From Geochorda sp036562495 (GTDB lineage Bacteria > Bacillota > Limnochordia > Limnochordales > Geochordaceae), in the NCBI GenBank assembly GCA_036562495.1, contig DATCKA010000061.1, forward strand, positions 1 through 61,292: DNA of 61,292 bases. The letters run 5' to 3'. A model generated the notes under the pieces. That model worked only from the letters and a program-made list of their open reading frames with translations, did no database searches and was not told the origin of the DNA. Both the position numbers and the translations under genes were made by a program. Positions within the stretch are counted from its first letter, which is position 1. Every line of letters starts with the position of its first letter. Below, in pieces: positions 32,032 through 39,861 of the stretch.

Positions 32032-33432
32032 GTGGCCAGGCAGGGACTCCAACTCGACACGGAGTACCGTTACGGGTTCGCCGACCCGGAGCAGTACGTC
32101 TTCCGATCCCGCAAGGGGCTCAGCCGGGAAGTGGTCGAGGAGATCTCCGCCATCAAGGGCGAGCCCGACTGGATGCGGCAGTTTCGCCTCAAGGCCCTGG
32201 AGATCTTCGAGCGAAAGCCCATGCCGACCTGGGGTGGGGACCTCTCCCATCTCCGGTTCGACGACATCTACTACTACATCCGGCCCACCGACCGAAAGGG
32301 CCAGAGCTGGGACGAGGTGCCGGAGACCATCAAGCGCACCTTCGACCGGCTGGGCATCCCCGAGGCCGAGCGAAAGTTCCTGGCCGGGGTGACGGCCCAG
32401 TACGAGTCCGAGGTGGTCTACCACAGCATCCGCAAGGAGCTCGAGCGCCAGGGCGTCATCTTCATCGACACCGACACGGCCGTGCGGCAGTACCCCGACC
32501 TGGTGCGGGAGTACTTCGGCACGGTGGTGCCGCCGGCTGACAACAAGTTCGCCGCCCTCAACAGCGCGGTCTGGAGTGGGGGCAGCTTCATCTACGTGCC
32601 CGAGGGGGTGCGGGTGGAGATCCCGCTGCAGGCCTACTTCCGCATCAACGCCCGCAACATGGGCCAGTTCGAGCGGACCCTCATCATCGCCGAACCGGGC
32701 AGCTTCGTGCACTACGTGGAGGGCTGCACCGCCCCTCAGTACACGACCGACTCGCTGCACGCGGCGGTCGTGGAGATCATCGTCAAGCCCGGCGCCCGGG
32801 TGCGCTACACCACCATCCAGAACTGGTCTCACAACGTCTACAACCTGGTCACCAAGCGGGCGGCGGTGTATGGCGACGCCACCATGGAGTGGATCGACGG
32901 CAACCTGGGCAGCAAGCTGACCATGAAGTACCCGTCGGTCTACCTCATGGAGAAGGGCGCCCGCGGCGAGGTGCTCTCCATCGCGCTGGCCGGCCCCAAC
33001 CAGCACCAGGACGCCGGCGCCAAGGCGGTGCACCTGGCCCCCTACACGACGTCGACCATCACCAACAAGTCCATCTGCAAGGACGGGGGCCGCACCACCT
33101 ACCGAGGGCTGGTGCACATCGCACCCGAGGCCTACAAGAGCAAGAGCAAGGTCAACTGCGACGCGCTCATCTTCGATGACCGGTCCAAGACCGACACCAT
33201 CCCCTACATCGAGGTGCTCAACAGCGACGTCCAGATGGAGCACGAGGCGACCGTCAGCAAGGTGAGCGAGGAGCAACTCTTCTACCTGATGAGCCGGGGC
33301 ATCCCGGAGCAGCAGGCGACGACCATGATCGTGATGGGCTTCATCGAGCCCTTCGCCCGCCAGCTCCCGATGGAGTACGCGGTGGAGCTCAACCGCCTCA
33401 TCGAGATGGAGATGGAGGGCTCGGTGGGCTGA
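32032..33432 (+). CDS. sufB: Fe-S cluster assembly scaffold SufB
   Basis: This 466-residue protein is SufB, the core of the SufBCD scaffold on which Fe-S clusters form. It has the family N terminus (EYRYGFADPEQYVFRSRKGLS), the beta-helix core around NARNMGQFERTLIIAEPGSFVHYVEGCTAP, and the C-terminal KVNCDALIFDDRSKTDTIPYIEV, whose Cys corresponds to a cluster-building residue. The length is standard. GGGGGAG precedes the GTG. The usual partners SufC, SufD, SufS and SufU are absent from the window; only a Rieske ferredoxin follows, 16 bp later. Confidence 0.95.
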   Translation: MARQGLQLDTEYRYGFADPEQYVFRSRKGLSREVVEEISAIKGEPDWMRQFRLKALEIFERKPMPTWGGDLSHLRFDDIYYYIRPTDRKGQSWDEVPETIKRTFDRLGIPEAERKFLAGVTAQYESEVVYHSIRKELERQGVIFIDTDTAVRQYPDLVREYFGTVVPPADNKFAALNSAVWSGGSFIYVPEGVRVEIPLQAYFRINARNMGQFERTLIIAEPGSFVHYVEGCTAPQYTTDSLHAAVVEIIVKPGARVRYTTIQNWSHNVYNLVTKRAAVYGDATMEWIDGNLGSKLTMKYPSVYLMEKGARGEVLSIALAGPNQHQDAGAKAVHLAPYTTSTITNKSICKDGGRTTYRGLVHIAPEAYKSKSKVNCDALIFDDRSKTDTIPYIEVLNSDVQMEHEATVSKVSEEQLFYLMSRGIPEQQATTMIVMGFIEPFARQLPMEYAVELNRLIEMEMEGSVG

Positions 33433-33448
33433 GGAGCGGAGGACGGCC

Positions 33449-33772
33449 GTGGAGGAGGGTCTGACCTTCGTGCTGCCCGTGTCGGAGTTGCCACCGGGCA
33501 GCTGTCGCCGGGTGCAGGTCGGGGGCCGGACGCTGGCGCTGTGGCACACGCAGCACGGCATCTACGCCACCGACGACACGTGCACCCACGAGCGCGCCAG
33601 CCTCAGCGAGGGAGACTTCGAGCCCGAGGCGGGCCAGGTGGCCTGCCCCAAACACGGGGCCCGCTTCGACGTCCGGTCGGGCAAGGCGCTGACGTTGCCG
33701 GCCTACAGGCCCCTGCGCACGTACCCGGTGGAGGTGCGAGACGGCCAGATCGTCGTCCGAGTCCAGGGCTGA
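33449..33772 (+). CDS. Rieske-type [2Fe-2S] ferredoxin
   Basis: This 107-residue protein has the Rieske cluster motif as CTHE-x18-CPKH (two Cys and two His). It resembles the ferredoxin subunits of non-heme iron oxygenases, and small Rieske proteins of this sort occur in suf operons of other bacteria. It may carry electrons or clusters for Fe-S assembly. GGAGG six bases before the GTG supports the start. It is only 16 bp after sufB and is followed by a terminator-like hairpin, so sufB and this gene probably form a two-gene operon. Confidence 0.9.
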   Translation: MEEGLTFVLPVSELPPGSCRRVQVGGRTLALWHTQHGIYATDDTCTHERASLSEGDFEPEAGQVACPKHGARFDVRSGKALTLPAYRPLRTYPVEVRDGQIVVRVQG

Positions 33773-33802
33773 TGGCCGGCTGGCACGAGCGAGGCGCAAC
33801 GG

Positions 33803-33831
33803 GGGGCGGCACTGCCATGGCAGGCCGCCCC
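33803..33831 (+). terminator. Terminator-like hairpin after the sufB-Rieske operon
   Basis: GGGGCGGC (33803-33810) pairs with GCCGCCCC (33824-33831), and inner CTGC pairs with GCAG around a CATG loop, giving 12 pairs with one bulge. It begins 30 bp after the Rieske stop. Confidence 0.65.
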
Positions 33832-33942
33832 TCTCGCGTTAGGTCCGCGCTACCAGAGGAGTTGCCCCGGGCGGACCAGGAATAGACTCCATAGCGGTGG
33901 CGCCCCCTGACGAGAGGGGGCGGCGACGAGCAGGAGGCCGTC

Positions 33943-34896
33943 ATGGGACCGACGCGAGCGGCGAACGTGACAGCCGGGTGGGTGGCCCTCCTTCGTGAGC
34001 GGATCAAGGGAGCGGTGCTGGTCGACGAGCCCATGTCGGCCCATACCGCCTTCCGCATCGGGGGCCCAGCCGACGTCCTGGTCATCCCCGAGGACCGCGA
34101 CGACCTGCGATGGGTGCTCGAGGCGTGTGCCACCCACGGGATCCCCTTCCTCGTCATCGGTCGGGGCAGCAACCTCCTGGTGAGCGACGACGGCATCGAG
34201 GGTGTCGTCATCAAGATCTCGCGAGGCCTCTCCCGGATTCGTTGGGAGGGCACATCCCTGGAAGCCGAGGCCGGTGCGTCCCTGCCCGCGGTGGCCTGGC
34301 AGGCGGCGACGCGGGGCCTGTCGGGGCTGGAGTTTGGGGTCATGATCCCCGGCAGCGTCGGGGGCGCCGTCGTGATGAACGCCGGAGCCCACCAGCACGC
34401 CATCGGCGCCGTGGTCCGGCAGGTCGAGTGCCTGGCGGTGACCGGCGAAGTGGTGACGCTGGAGCGGGAGGCGTTGGGCTTCGACTACCGCACCAGCGTC
34501 TTGCAGACGCGCCCGGACCTGGTGGTGGTCGGCGCCCGCCTGGAGCTCGAGCCCCGGCCTTCGGAGGCCATCATGGCTCAGATGCAGGCCTACCTGGAGG
34601 CCCGGCGGCGCACGCAGCCCCTGGGCGAGCCGGGGGCGGGCAGCATCTTCCGCAACCCGCCCGGCGACTACGCCGGCCGTCTCATCGAGCAGGCCGGGCT
34701 CAAGGGATGGCGGCGGGGAGACGTCGAGATCTCCCCGATCCACGCCAACTTCATCGTCAACAAGGGCCATGCCCGCTGCAGCGACGTGCTGGAGGCCATC
34801 CGGATGGTGCGCCGGACGGTCCAGGAGCGCTTCGGCGTCCTGTTGCAGCCGGAGGTCAAGGTGATCGGGCGCTTCGCTAGCGACCCCCTGGCGTAG
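33943..34896 (+). CDS. murB: UDP-N-acetylenolpyruvoylglucosamine reductase
   Basis: This 317-residue FAD enzyme reduces UDP-GlcNAc-enolpyruvate to UDP-MurNAc in peptidoglycan precursor synthesis. FAD-binding is indicated by HTAFRIGGPADVL and VIGRGSNLLVSDDG. The catalytic Ser lies in GSIFRNPPGDYAG, and LEFGVMIPGSVGGAVVMNAGA and EVKVIGRF are typical. The length fits the type IIa enzyme. The ATG is preceded by CAGGAGG. Its 3' end overlaps the convergent ccmF by 20 bp. No other mur gene is adjacent. Confidence 0.95.
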   Translation: MGPTRAANVTAGWVALLRERIKGAVLVDEPMSAHTAFRIGGPADVLVIPEDRDDLRWVLEACATHGIPFLVIGRGSNLLVSDDGIEGVVIKISRGLSRIRWEGTSLEAEAGASLPAVAWQAATRGLSGLEFGVMIPGSVGGAVVMNAGAHQHAIGAVVRQVECLAVTGEVVTLEREALGFDYRTSVLQTRPDLVVVGARLELEPRPSEAIMAQMQAYLEARRRTQPLGEPGAGSIFRNPPGDYAGRLIEQAGLKGWRRGDVEISPIHANFIVNKGHARCSDVLEAIRMVRRTVQERFGVLLQPEVKVIGRFASDPLA

Positions 34897-36904
34897 CGGG
34901 CAGACGCAACCGGCCGACCTCCTCGAGCAGCCTCGCCTCGGCGCGGCGCTCGAGGAGCCGTGCCTCGGCCCGGGAGCCCATCGCCAGCGCGGTGCCCGCC
35001 AGCATCAGGATCGATCCCACCCAAATCCAGTTGACCAGCGGATTGACGTAGATCTCGAAAGCTGCCCGGCGGCCGCCCTCCTCCCAGCCGGCCAGGGCGA
35101 CGTAGACGTCGCCCTCCAGGCGTCGGTAGACGGCCACTTCCGCGGTGCTGCCGAATTGCGCCATGTTGCCATCGTACACGCGCCTCGCGGGCTCGAGGCT
35201 GGCGACGGGCCGGTCGCCGCGGAAGAGCTCCACCCGGGCATAGACCTCCGTCGCGCCTGGCACGCGACGAGAGGCGAGCCCGTCGTACCGGACGGTGTAC
35301 CCGCCCAGGTACCCCACCTGCCCCACGGCCAGCGAGAGGCTGGTACGGGCCTGGAAGGCGGTCGAGGCCAGGACCGCCACCGCCATCATCGCCACGCCCG
35401 CGTGAGCCAACAGCCCACCGAGCCGGCTACGGGCACCGTCACGACCTACCAGGCCGTGCCCCCGTCGCCCCCTCACGTACCGCACCAGCTCGGCCAGCGC
35501 CACGGCCCCTGCCACGAAGGCAGCGGCGAAACCCGTCAGCAGCGTGGGTCGGCGGAGCCCCCCGACAGCCAGGAGCGCCACGAAGAGCACGCACCCGCCC
35601 CCGATGGGCAGCAGGTGCCGGATCCAGGTGGGCGTACGGCGCTCCCCGTTGCCCTGAGGGCGCCACGGCAGCACCATCCCCACGCCCATCAGCAACAACA
35701 TCAGCACCCACAGCGGCGCCGACACCCGCTCGAAGTAGGGCGCCTGCAACGTGATGCCCGGTCCGAAGAGGCGGCTCAGGATGGGCACCACCGTGCCGAA
35801 CAAGATGGCGAAGGCCAGCGAGCTCAGCACGACGTTGGCCGCCACGAAGGCGCCCTCCCGTGAGGCCGGCGAGGTCACGGGCTGCCGGTCCTGGAGCCGG
35901 TCCCAGCGCAAAGCCAGCAGCCAGATGGAGAGGGCCGTGACCAGCCCGATCATCACCATGAAGGGAGGGCCCGTCGGCGACTCCGCGAAGGCGTGCACGG
36001 AGGCCATGACCCCGCTTCGCGTGAGGAAGGTGCCCACCAGCACCGTGACGAAGACGGCCAGGGCCAGGACAGCGTTCCACCGGCGGAGCGTGCCGTGACG
36101 CTCCTGGGCCAGCCCCGAGTGCACCAGGGCCGTAGCCAGGATCCACGGCACGAGGCTGGCGTTCTCGACCGGATCCCATGCCCAGTAGCCGCCCCATCCC
36201 AGCTCCTTGTACGCCCACTCGCCGCCCAGCACGATGCCCAGCCCCAGGAAGAGCCAGGCCCCCAGCGCCCAACGCCGGGCGATCCGCATCCAGGCGTCTC
36301 CGGTCTCGTCCACCGCCAGGGCGCCCAGGGCGAAGGCGAAGGGCACGGTCATGCCGATGTAGCCCAGGTAGAGGGCGATGGGGTGCAACAGCATCGACGG
36401 CGACTGCAGCAGCGGGTTGAGGCCGGCACCGTCGGCAGGAGGCTGCGGCAGCAGCCGAAACGGCGACTCCACGGCGGCCACCAGCACGGCGAAGAAGGTG
36501 GCCACGGCCGCCATCGCCGCCGTGGCCGCCGGCCACAGCCGGGGAGCCTCGGGATCGGGCCGCCCGGTCACCACCAGCGCTGCCACGCCGAGCTGGAGCC
36601 ACAGCCACAGGAGCAAGGAGCCCTCCTGACCGCCCCACCACGCCCCCAGCTTGTAGAGGACCGGCATGGCTCGCGCCGACCGGCTCGCCACGTAGGCGAC
36701 CCGGAAGTCGTCGGTCAGCAACGCCACCACCAGCACCACGGAGGCGACGGTGGCGAAGCCGAAGGCGGCCACCACCAGCGCCCGACCCACCCGCAACCAC
36801 GGCGGACGGCGCCTGGCCAGCCCTGCCGCCGACAGGATGGCTGCAAGCGCCGACGCCGCCATCGTGAGCCAGAGCATGCCCTGGCCGATCACCGCGGGAT
36901 GCAC
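34877..36904 (-). CDS. ccmF: Cytochrome c heme lyase CcmF
   Basis: This 675-residue polytopic membrane protein belongs to the CcmF/NrfE/CcsA heme-handling family. It has WGGQEGSLLLWLWLQ and the WWD domain WGGYWAWDPVENASLVPW, with about 15 membrane segments and a C-terminal exported loop (SLAVGQVGYLGGYTVRYDGL). CcmF attaches heme to apocytochrome c on the outer face of the cytoplasmic membrane. It follows ccmH by four bases. ccmA, ccmB, ccmC and ccmE are not in the window. The presence of system I maturation genes in a Bacillota-like genome implies c-type cytochromes. Confidence 0.94.
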   Translation of the reverse strand: MHPAVIGQGMLWLTMAASALAAILSAAGLARRRPPWLRVGRALVVAAFGFATVASVVLVVALLTDDFRVAYVASRSARAMPVLYKLGAWWGGQEGSLLLWLWLQLGVAALVVTGRPDPEAPRLWPAATAAMAAVATFFAVLVAAVESPFRLLPQPPADGAGLNPLLQSPSMLLHPIALYLGYIGMTVPFAFALGALAVDETGDAWMRIARRWALGAWLFLGLGIVLGGEWAYKELGWGGYWAWDPVENASLVPWILATALVHSGLAQERHGTLRRWNAVLALAVFVTVLVGTFLTRSGVMASVHAFAESPTGPPFMVMIGLVTALSIWLLALRWDRLQDRQPVTSPASREGAFVAANVVLSSLAFAILFGTVVPILSRLFGPGITLQAPYFERVSAPLWVLMLLLMGVGMVLPWRPQGNGERRTPTWIRHLLPIGGGCVLFVALLAVGGLRRPTLLTGFAAAFVAGAVALAELVRYVRGRRGHGLVGRDGARSRLGGLLAHAGVAMMAVAVLASTAFQARTSLSLAVGQVGYLGGYTVRYDGLASRRVPGATEVYARVELFRGDRPVASLEPARRVYDGNMAQFGSTAEVAVYRRLEGDVYVALAGWEEGGRRAAFEIYVNPLVNWIWVGSILMLAGTALAMGSRAEARLLERRAEARLLEEVGRLRLPATPGGR

Positions 36905-36908
36905 CGTG

Positions 36909-37334
36909 CTATCCCCTCGTCCTTCCCATGCGCCGGTAGGCCCAGAAGCCGCCCAGGACCAGAGCTGCCAGCGGGGTGCCCCACAACAGGACGTACGCCC
37001 CCGTCGCGGGCGGGCGGGCCAGGATCCAGGTGCCGTACAGCTGCACGTAGTGGTCGATGATCTGGCTCTCGTCCTTGCCCTCCTCCAGCATCCGGCGGAT
37101 CTCCGCCCGCATCTGGGCGGCCACCGTGCTGGAGGACTCCGCGACCGACTGGCCGTCGCAGACGGGACAACTCAGCTCCCTGGCCAGGGCCCATGCTCGG
37201 GCCTCCAGGCCTTGATCTTGCGGGATGCCGGTCAGGGCAGAGGCGATGCCCGCCGCCGACGCGACGGCGACGACCAGCACGATCCCCCAGACCCAGGGGT
37301 CCTGCCCTGTCCGGTGACGTCGGGCTACGCCCAT
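36909..37334 (-). CDS. ccmH: Cytochrome c maturation protein CcmH
   Basis: This 141-residue membrane-anchored thiol protein has the family motif as LSCPVCDGQSVAES (CxxC, compare LRCxxC). It has an N-terminal membrane segment (WGIVLVVAVASAAGIASAL) and a C-terminal one (AYVLLWGTPLAALVLGGFWAY). CcmH keeps apocytochrome cysteines reduced and helps CcmF ligate heme. The length fits the short CcmH/CycL form without the TPR domain. Its start follows the CcmG-like gene by 64 bp, and ccmF follows, making a three-gene set. Confidence 0.93.
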   Translation of the reverse strand: MGVARRHRTGQDPWVWGIVLVVAVASAAGIASALTGIPQDQGLEARAWALARELSCPVCDGQSVAESSSTVAAQMRAEIRRMLEEGKDESQIIDHYVQLYGTWILARPPATGAYVLLWGTPLAALVLGGFWAYRRMGRTRG

Positions 37335-37398
37335 GTCGCTCGGTCCTCCCCCGCCGTGCTCGTCGGCATCGGCATCATCGACGCCCTGCTCCCGTCCC

Positions 37399-38721
37399 TC
37401 ACGGGCCAGCGGTCCCCCGCGGCACCCCGAGCGGCTCCCAGGCGCCTACAGCACCCGGCCCGGCGGGCTCCACGGCCGATCCCAGATAGAGATCCCCATC
37501 GAGGGCCAGGGCCGCCAGGCGGCCGTCGGGCAGCGCTGCCAGCGCGACGAGGACGCGGGTGGGCGTGCCCGCGGCGGGAGCGGCCTCGCCACGGGCAGGG
37601 TCGTAGCGGTAGACACCCCGGTCGGTGGCCACCATCCACGCCCCGCCCGTCTCCACGACGGCCCACGACGGCCGCGCAAGGCGCGTACGGGAAAAGGGGC
37701 CCGACGGCTCCCGGCTCTCCAGGAGCCCGGCCGGCGTCGCCGCGACCAGGCCACCTCCCAGGCGTCCCATCCACGCCGAACCGGCCATCAAGGGAAGCCC
37801 GCCGGACGGCAGGGCCTGCCACCGGCCATCGGCGTCGAGGGCGTAGCCCCCCCGGCCGCGGATCCATGCGATGAGCTCATCACCGGCGCCGGCCAGGGAT
37901 AGCACCGAGCCAGGCGCATCGGGCAGCGCGCGCCACGGACCATCGCCGCTCTCGCGCCTCCACAGCCGGCTGCCCGAGGCCACCACCACGGCCTCCCCCT
38001 CGGGCCAGGAGGCGATGGCGTCGAGACTCGCCATCCCGTCGGGCAGGTCGACGACCACCCAGCCCTCCGGACGGTCCAGCCTATCCAGACCGGCCGCCAT
38101 GAGCCGATGGCGGCCGGCCACCCACAGTCGCGCGCTCGCGACCGCCAGCCCCACCCCGGGCTCGTCTGCCGGCAGGGGCCCGCCGTCTGGGAGCCCCTCG
38201 GTGATGGGGCGCCCCATGACCTGGGCGTACGCCTGCTCCATCTGCTCGAAGGTGACGGGCCCAGGCCAGTAGTGACGCGCCACGCCGTCGGGTCCGACGA
38301 CCCAGCTCTCGGGGTACCCGCGTAGCCGGTAGCGCTCCGATAGGCGACCATCGATGTCGCGCACGATGGGGTACGTCATCTGCATCGCGCGGGCGAACTC
38401 CTGCACAATCGGCAGGGGCTCGCGGACGTTGACGCCGATGACGGGCATGCGCTCGCCGAAGCGGCGGTGGAAGGTCTCCAGCGCGGGGATCTCTTCCCGG
38501 CACGGATCACACCAGGAGGTCCAGAAATTGATGAAGACGGGACGGCCCGCGAAGGAGGCCAGCGCGACGCGGCCACCCTCCAGATCGGTCAGCTCGAAGG
38601 CAGGAGCCGGCTTGCCCACCTCGGCCTGCGAACCCAGGCTGCGACTGTACAAGGCGGCGCCGACCAGGAAGGCCGTGACCACCAGGAGCGCGGCCCCGTT
38701 GGCCAGGCGGCGTGCCCCCAC
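37399..38721 (-). CDS. CcmG/TlpA-like thioredoxin fused to a propeller-like domain
   Basis: This 440-residue exported protein starts with a membrane anchor (about 8-27) and a thioredoxin fold of the TlpA/CcmG type (about 35-170): KPAPAFELTDLEGG, INFWTSWCDPCREEIPAL with the WCxxC motif, and RLRGYPESWVVGPDG. CcmG proteins end here, at about 170-180 residues. The remaining 250 residues are a repetitive, Trp/Gly-rich beta chain (LWRRESGDGPWRALPD, AWMGRLGGGLVAATPAGL, AWMVATDRGVYRYDP) like a YCF48 or sortilin-type propeller. The first gene of the ccmH-ccmF set, it probably supplies reductant for cytochrome maturation; the propeller could bind a cytochrome. The fusion is unusual. Confidence 0.85.
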   Translation of the reverse strand: MGARRLANGAALLVVTAFLVGAALYSRSLGSQAEVGKPAPAFELTDLEGGRVALASFAGRPVFINFWTSWCDPCREEIPALETFHRRFGERMPVIGVNVREPLPIVQEFARAMQMTYPIVRDIDGRLSERYRLRGYPESWVVGPDGVARHYWPGPVTFEQMEQAYAQVMGRPITEGLPDGGPLPADEPGVGLAVASARLWVAGRHRLMAAGLDRLDRPEGWVVVDLPDGMASLDAIASWPEGEAVVVASGSRLWRRESGDGPWRALPDAPGSVLSLAGAGDELIAWIRGRGGYALDADGRWQALPSGGLPLMAGSAWMGRLGGGLVAATPAGLLESREPSGPFSRTRLARPSWAVVETGGAWMVATDRGVYRYDPARGEAAPAAGTPTRVLVALAALPDGRLAALALDGDLYLGSAVEPAGPGAVGAWEPLGVPRGTAGP

Positions 38722-38788
38722 TCGGATACCCCCCGAGGGAGTCTATCGGGTCGGCGCCGCCCCTCACAAGAGACGAATGCCCCGTCCC

Positions 38789-39475
38789 TCAGGGCCCTCC
38801 CACCCCCAGCGCCAGGCGCAGGGAGGGTCCGCGAAACCAGCCCGGGAGTCCCTCCAGCGTCGAGCCCCACGGATGCGCCCAGCGGCTGTGCCAGAAGTCC
38901 CCCGCCAACAGGTAGCTCGCCGTGGCCTGCAGAGAGGTCGTCGGCCCCAGGCGCCAGAGCAGCCCGACCTCGGGCTGCAGGCTGACCAGACGGCGGGTGA
39001 AGCGGTTCATGGTGAACTCGTCGTAACGGGTCGGCGCATCGCCCACCAGGTCCAGCTCCGCCGACACAAGCCCGCCCAGCAGCGCCACGGTGAGGCGCAG
39101 GTGCGGCCCCGGCAGCACCTCCCGCACCACGCCGGCCTGGGTGTGGCTCATCTCCAGGCGGCTCAGGCCTGTGGCATCCCGCGCCTCCCATCGGTAGGTG
39201 CCGCTGACGAAGGTGAAACCCCAACCCGAGGGCCCCAGCAGCGTCACGCCGTATCCGGAACCCCACCCGTCGCGCGGCAGCGCCGGCACGTCGGTCAGTT
39301 GGGCGTTGAGCGCGTCCAGCTCCAGTCGCTGCACGGCCACGTAGCCACTGAAGCCCATCGCGCCCTCGCCCGGCGAGGTCGCCGCGACCGCGGGAGCCAC
39401 CAAGAGGCTCGCCACCCAGGCGGCTGCCCAGAGGGTCCATCGCGTCGAGAATCGGGGCGGAGTCGATGCGCTCAT
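38789..39475 (-). CDS. Exported beta-rich protein, putative outer-membrane protein
   Basis: This 228-residue protein has a signal peptide (TLWAAAWVASLLVAPAVAA) and an alternating pattern typical of barrel strands: MGFSGYVAVQRLELDAL, GYGVTLLGPSGWGFTFVSGTYRWEA and TTSLQATASYLLAGDF. No family was recognised. GGAGGGGGG ten bases before the ATG at 39475 supports the start, and an upstream ATG in frame at 39526 would bury the signal peptide. It lies behind the CcmG-like gene on the same strand (67 bp further downstream of nothing known). Outer-membrane location is inference. Confidence 0.6.
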   Translation of the reverse strand: MSASTPPRFSTRWTLWAAAWVASLLVAPAVAATSPGEGAMGFSGYVAVQRLELDALNAQLTDVPALPRDGWGSGYGVTLLGPSGWGFTFVSGTYRWEARDATGLSRLEMSHTQAGVVREVLPGPHLRLTVALLGGLVSAELDLVGDAPTRYDEFTMNRFTRRLVSLQPEVGLLWRLGPTTSLQATASYLLAGDFWHSRWAHPWGSTLEGLPGWFRGPSLRLALGVGGP

Positions 39476-39482
39476 CGAGGGC

Positions 39483-39510
39483 TTGCCCCCCTCCGGACGG
39501 AGCATATGCT
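39483..39510 (+). promoter_or_regulatory. Candidate promoter of the 113-residue hypothetical gene
   Basis: TTGCCC (39483-39488) and TATGCT (39505-39510) are 16 bp apart. The ATG at 39520 is only nine bases after the -10, implying a leaderless or very short-leader transcript. Confidence 0.35.
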
Positions 39511-39519
39511 GGGGACGCC

Positions 39520-39861
39520 ATGGCATCGAGGGTCTTGCAACTGCTCGTCAGGAATTCGTGGGTGGCCGACAATCTGCGCAGCCTGGGGCCCGGGAAGATG
39601 TACCACCTGGCCTATCGAACCGTGGACATGGCCCCCGACGTCCTCGAGGATATGGCCACGGGCCAGGTCGCTGCCGGCGTACCTGCGGAGGTCGCCCTGC
39701 TGGTCGGTGCCGGCGAGGCGATCCCGGTCGCCGACGTGACCATCGAAGGGGTGCACGACTTCGTCAGCTACTGCCGCTTCGACTTCCGCATCCTGCGGCT
39801 GCACCCCAGGCCGGCCGAGGTGGGCAGCCCCGGCTTCATGTGTCGATACGTCGAGAAATGA
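39520..39861 (+). CDS. Hypothetical protein, 113 residues
   Basis: No family was recognised. The protein has no signal peptide and a mixed composition, with VLQLLVRNSWVADNLRSLGPGKMYHLAYRTVDMAPDV at the start and two cysteines (SYCRFDF and FMCRYVEK). GGGGA before the ATG is a modest ribosome site. It overlaps the 3' end of the convergent MFS gene by 26 bp. Coding is supported by normal codon use and a divergent, promoter-bearing upstream region. Confidence 0.55.
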   Translation: MASRVLQLLVRNSWVADNLRSLGPGKMYHLAYRTVDMAPDVLEDMATGQVAAGVPAEVALLVGAGEAIPVADVTIEGVHDFVSYCRFDFRILRLHPRPAEVGSPGFMCRYVEK

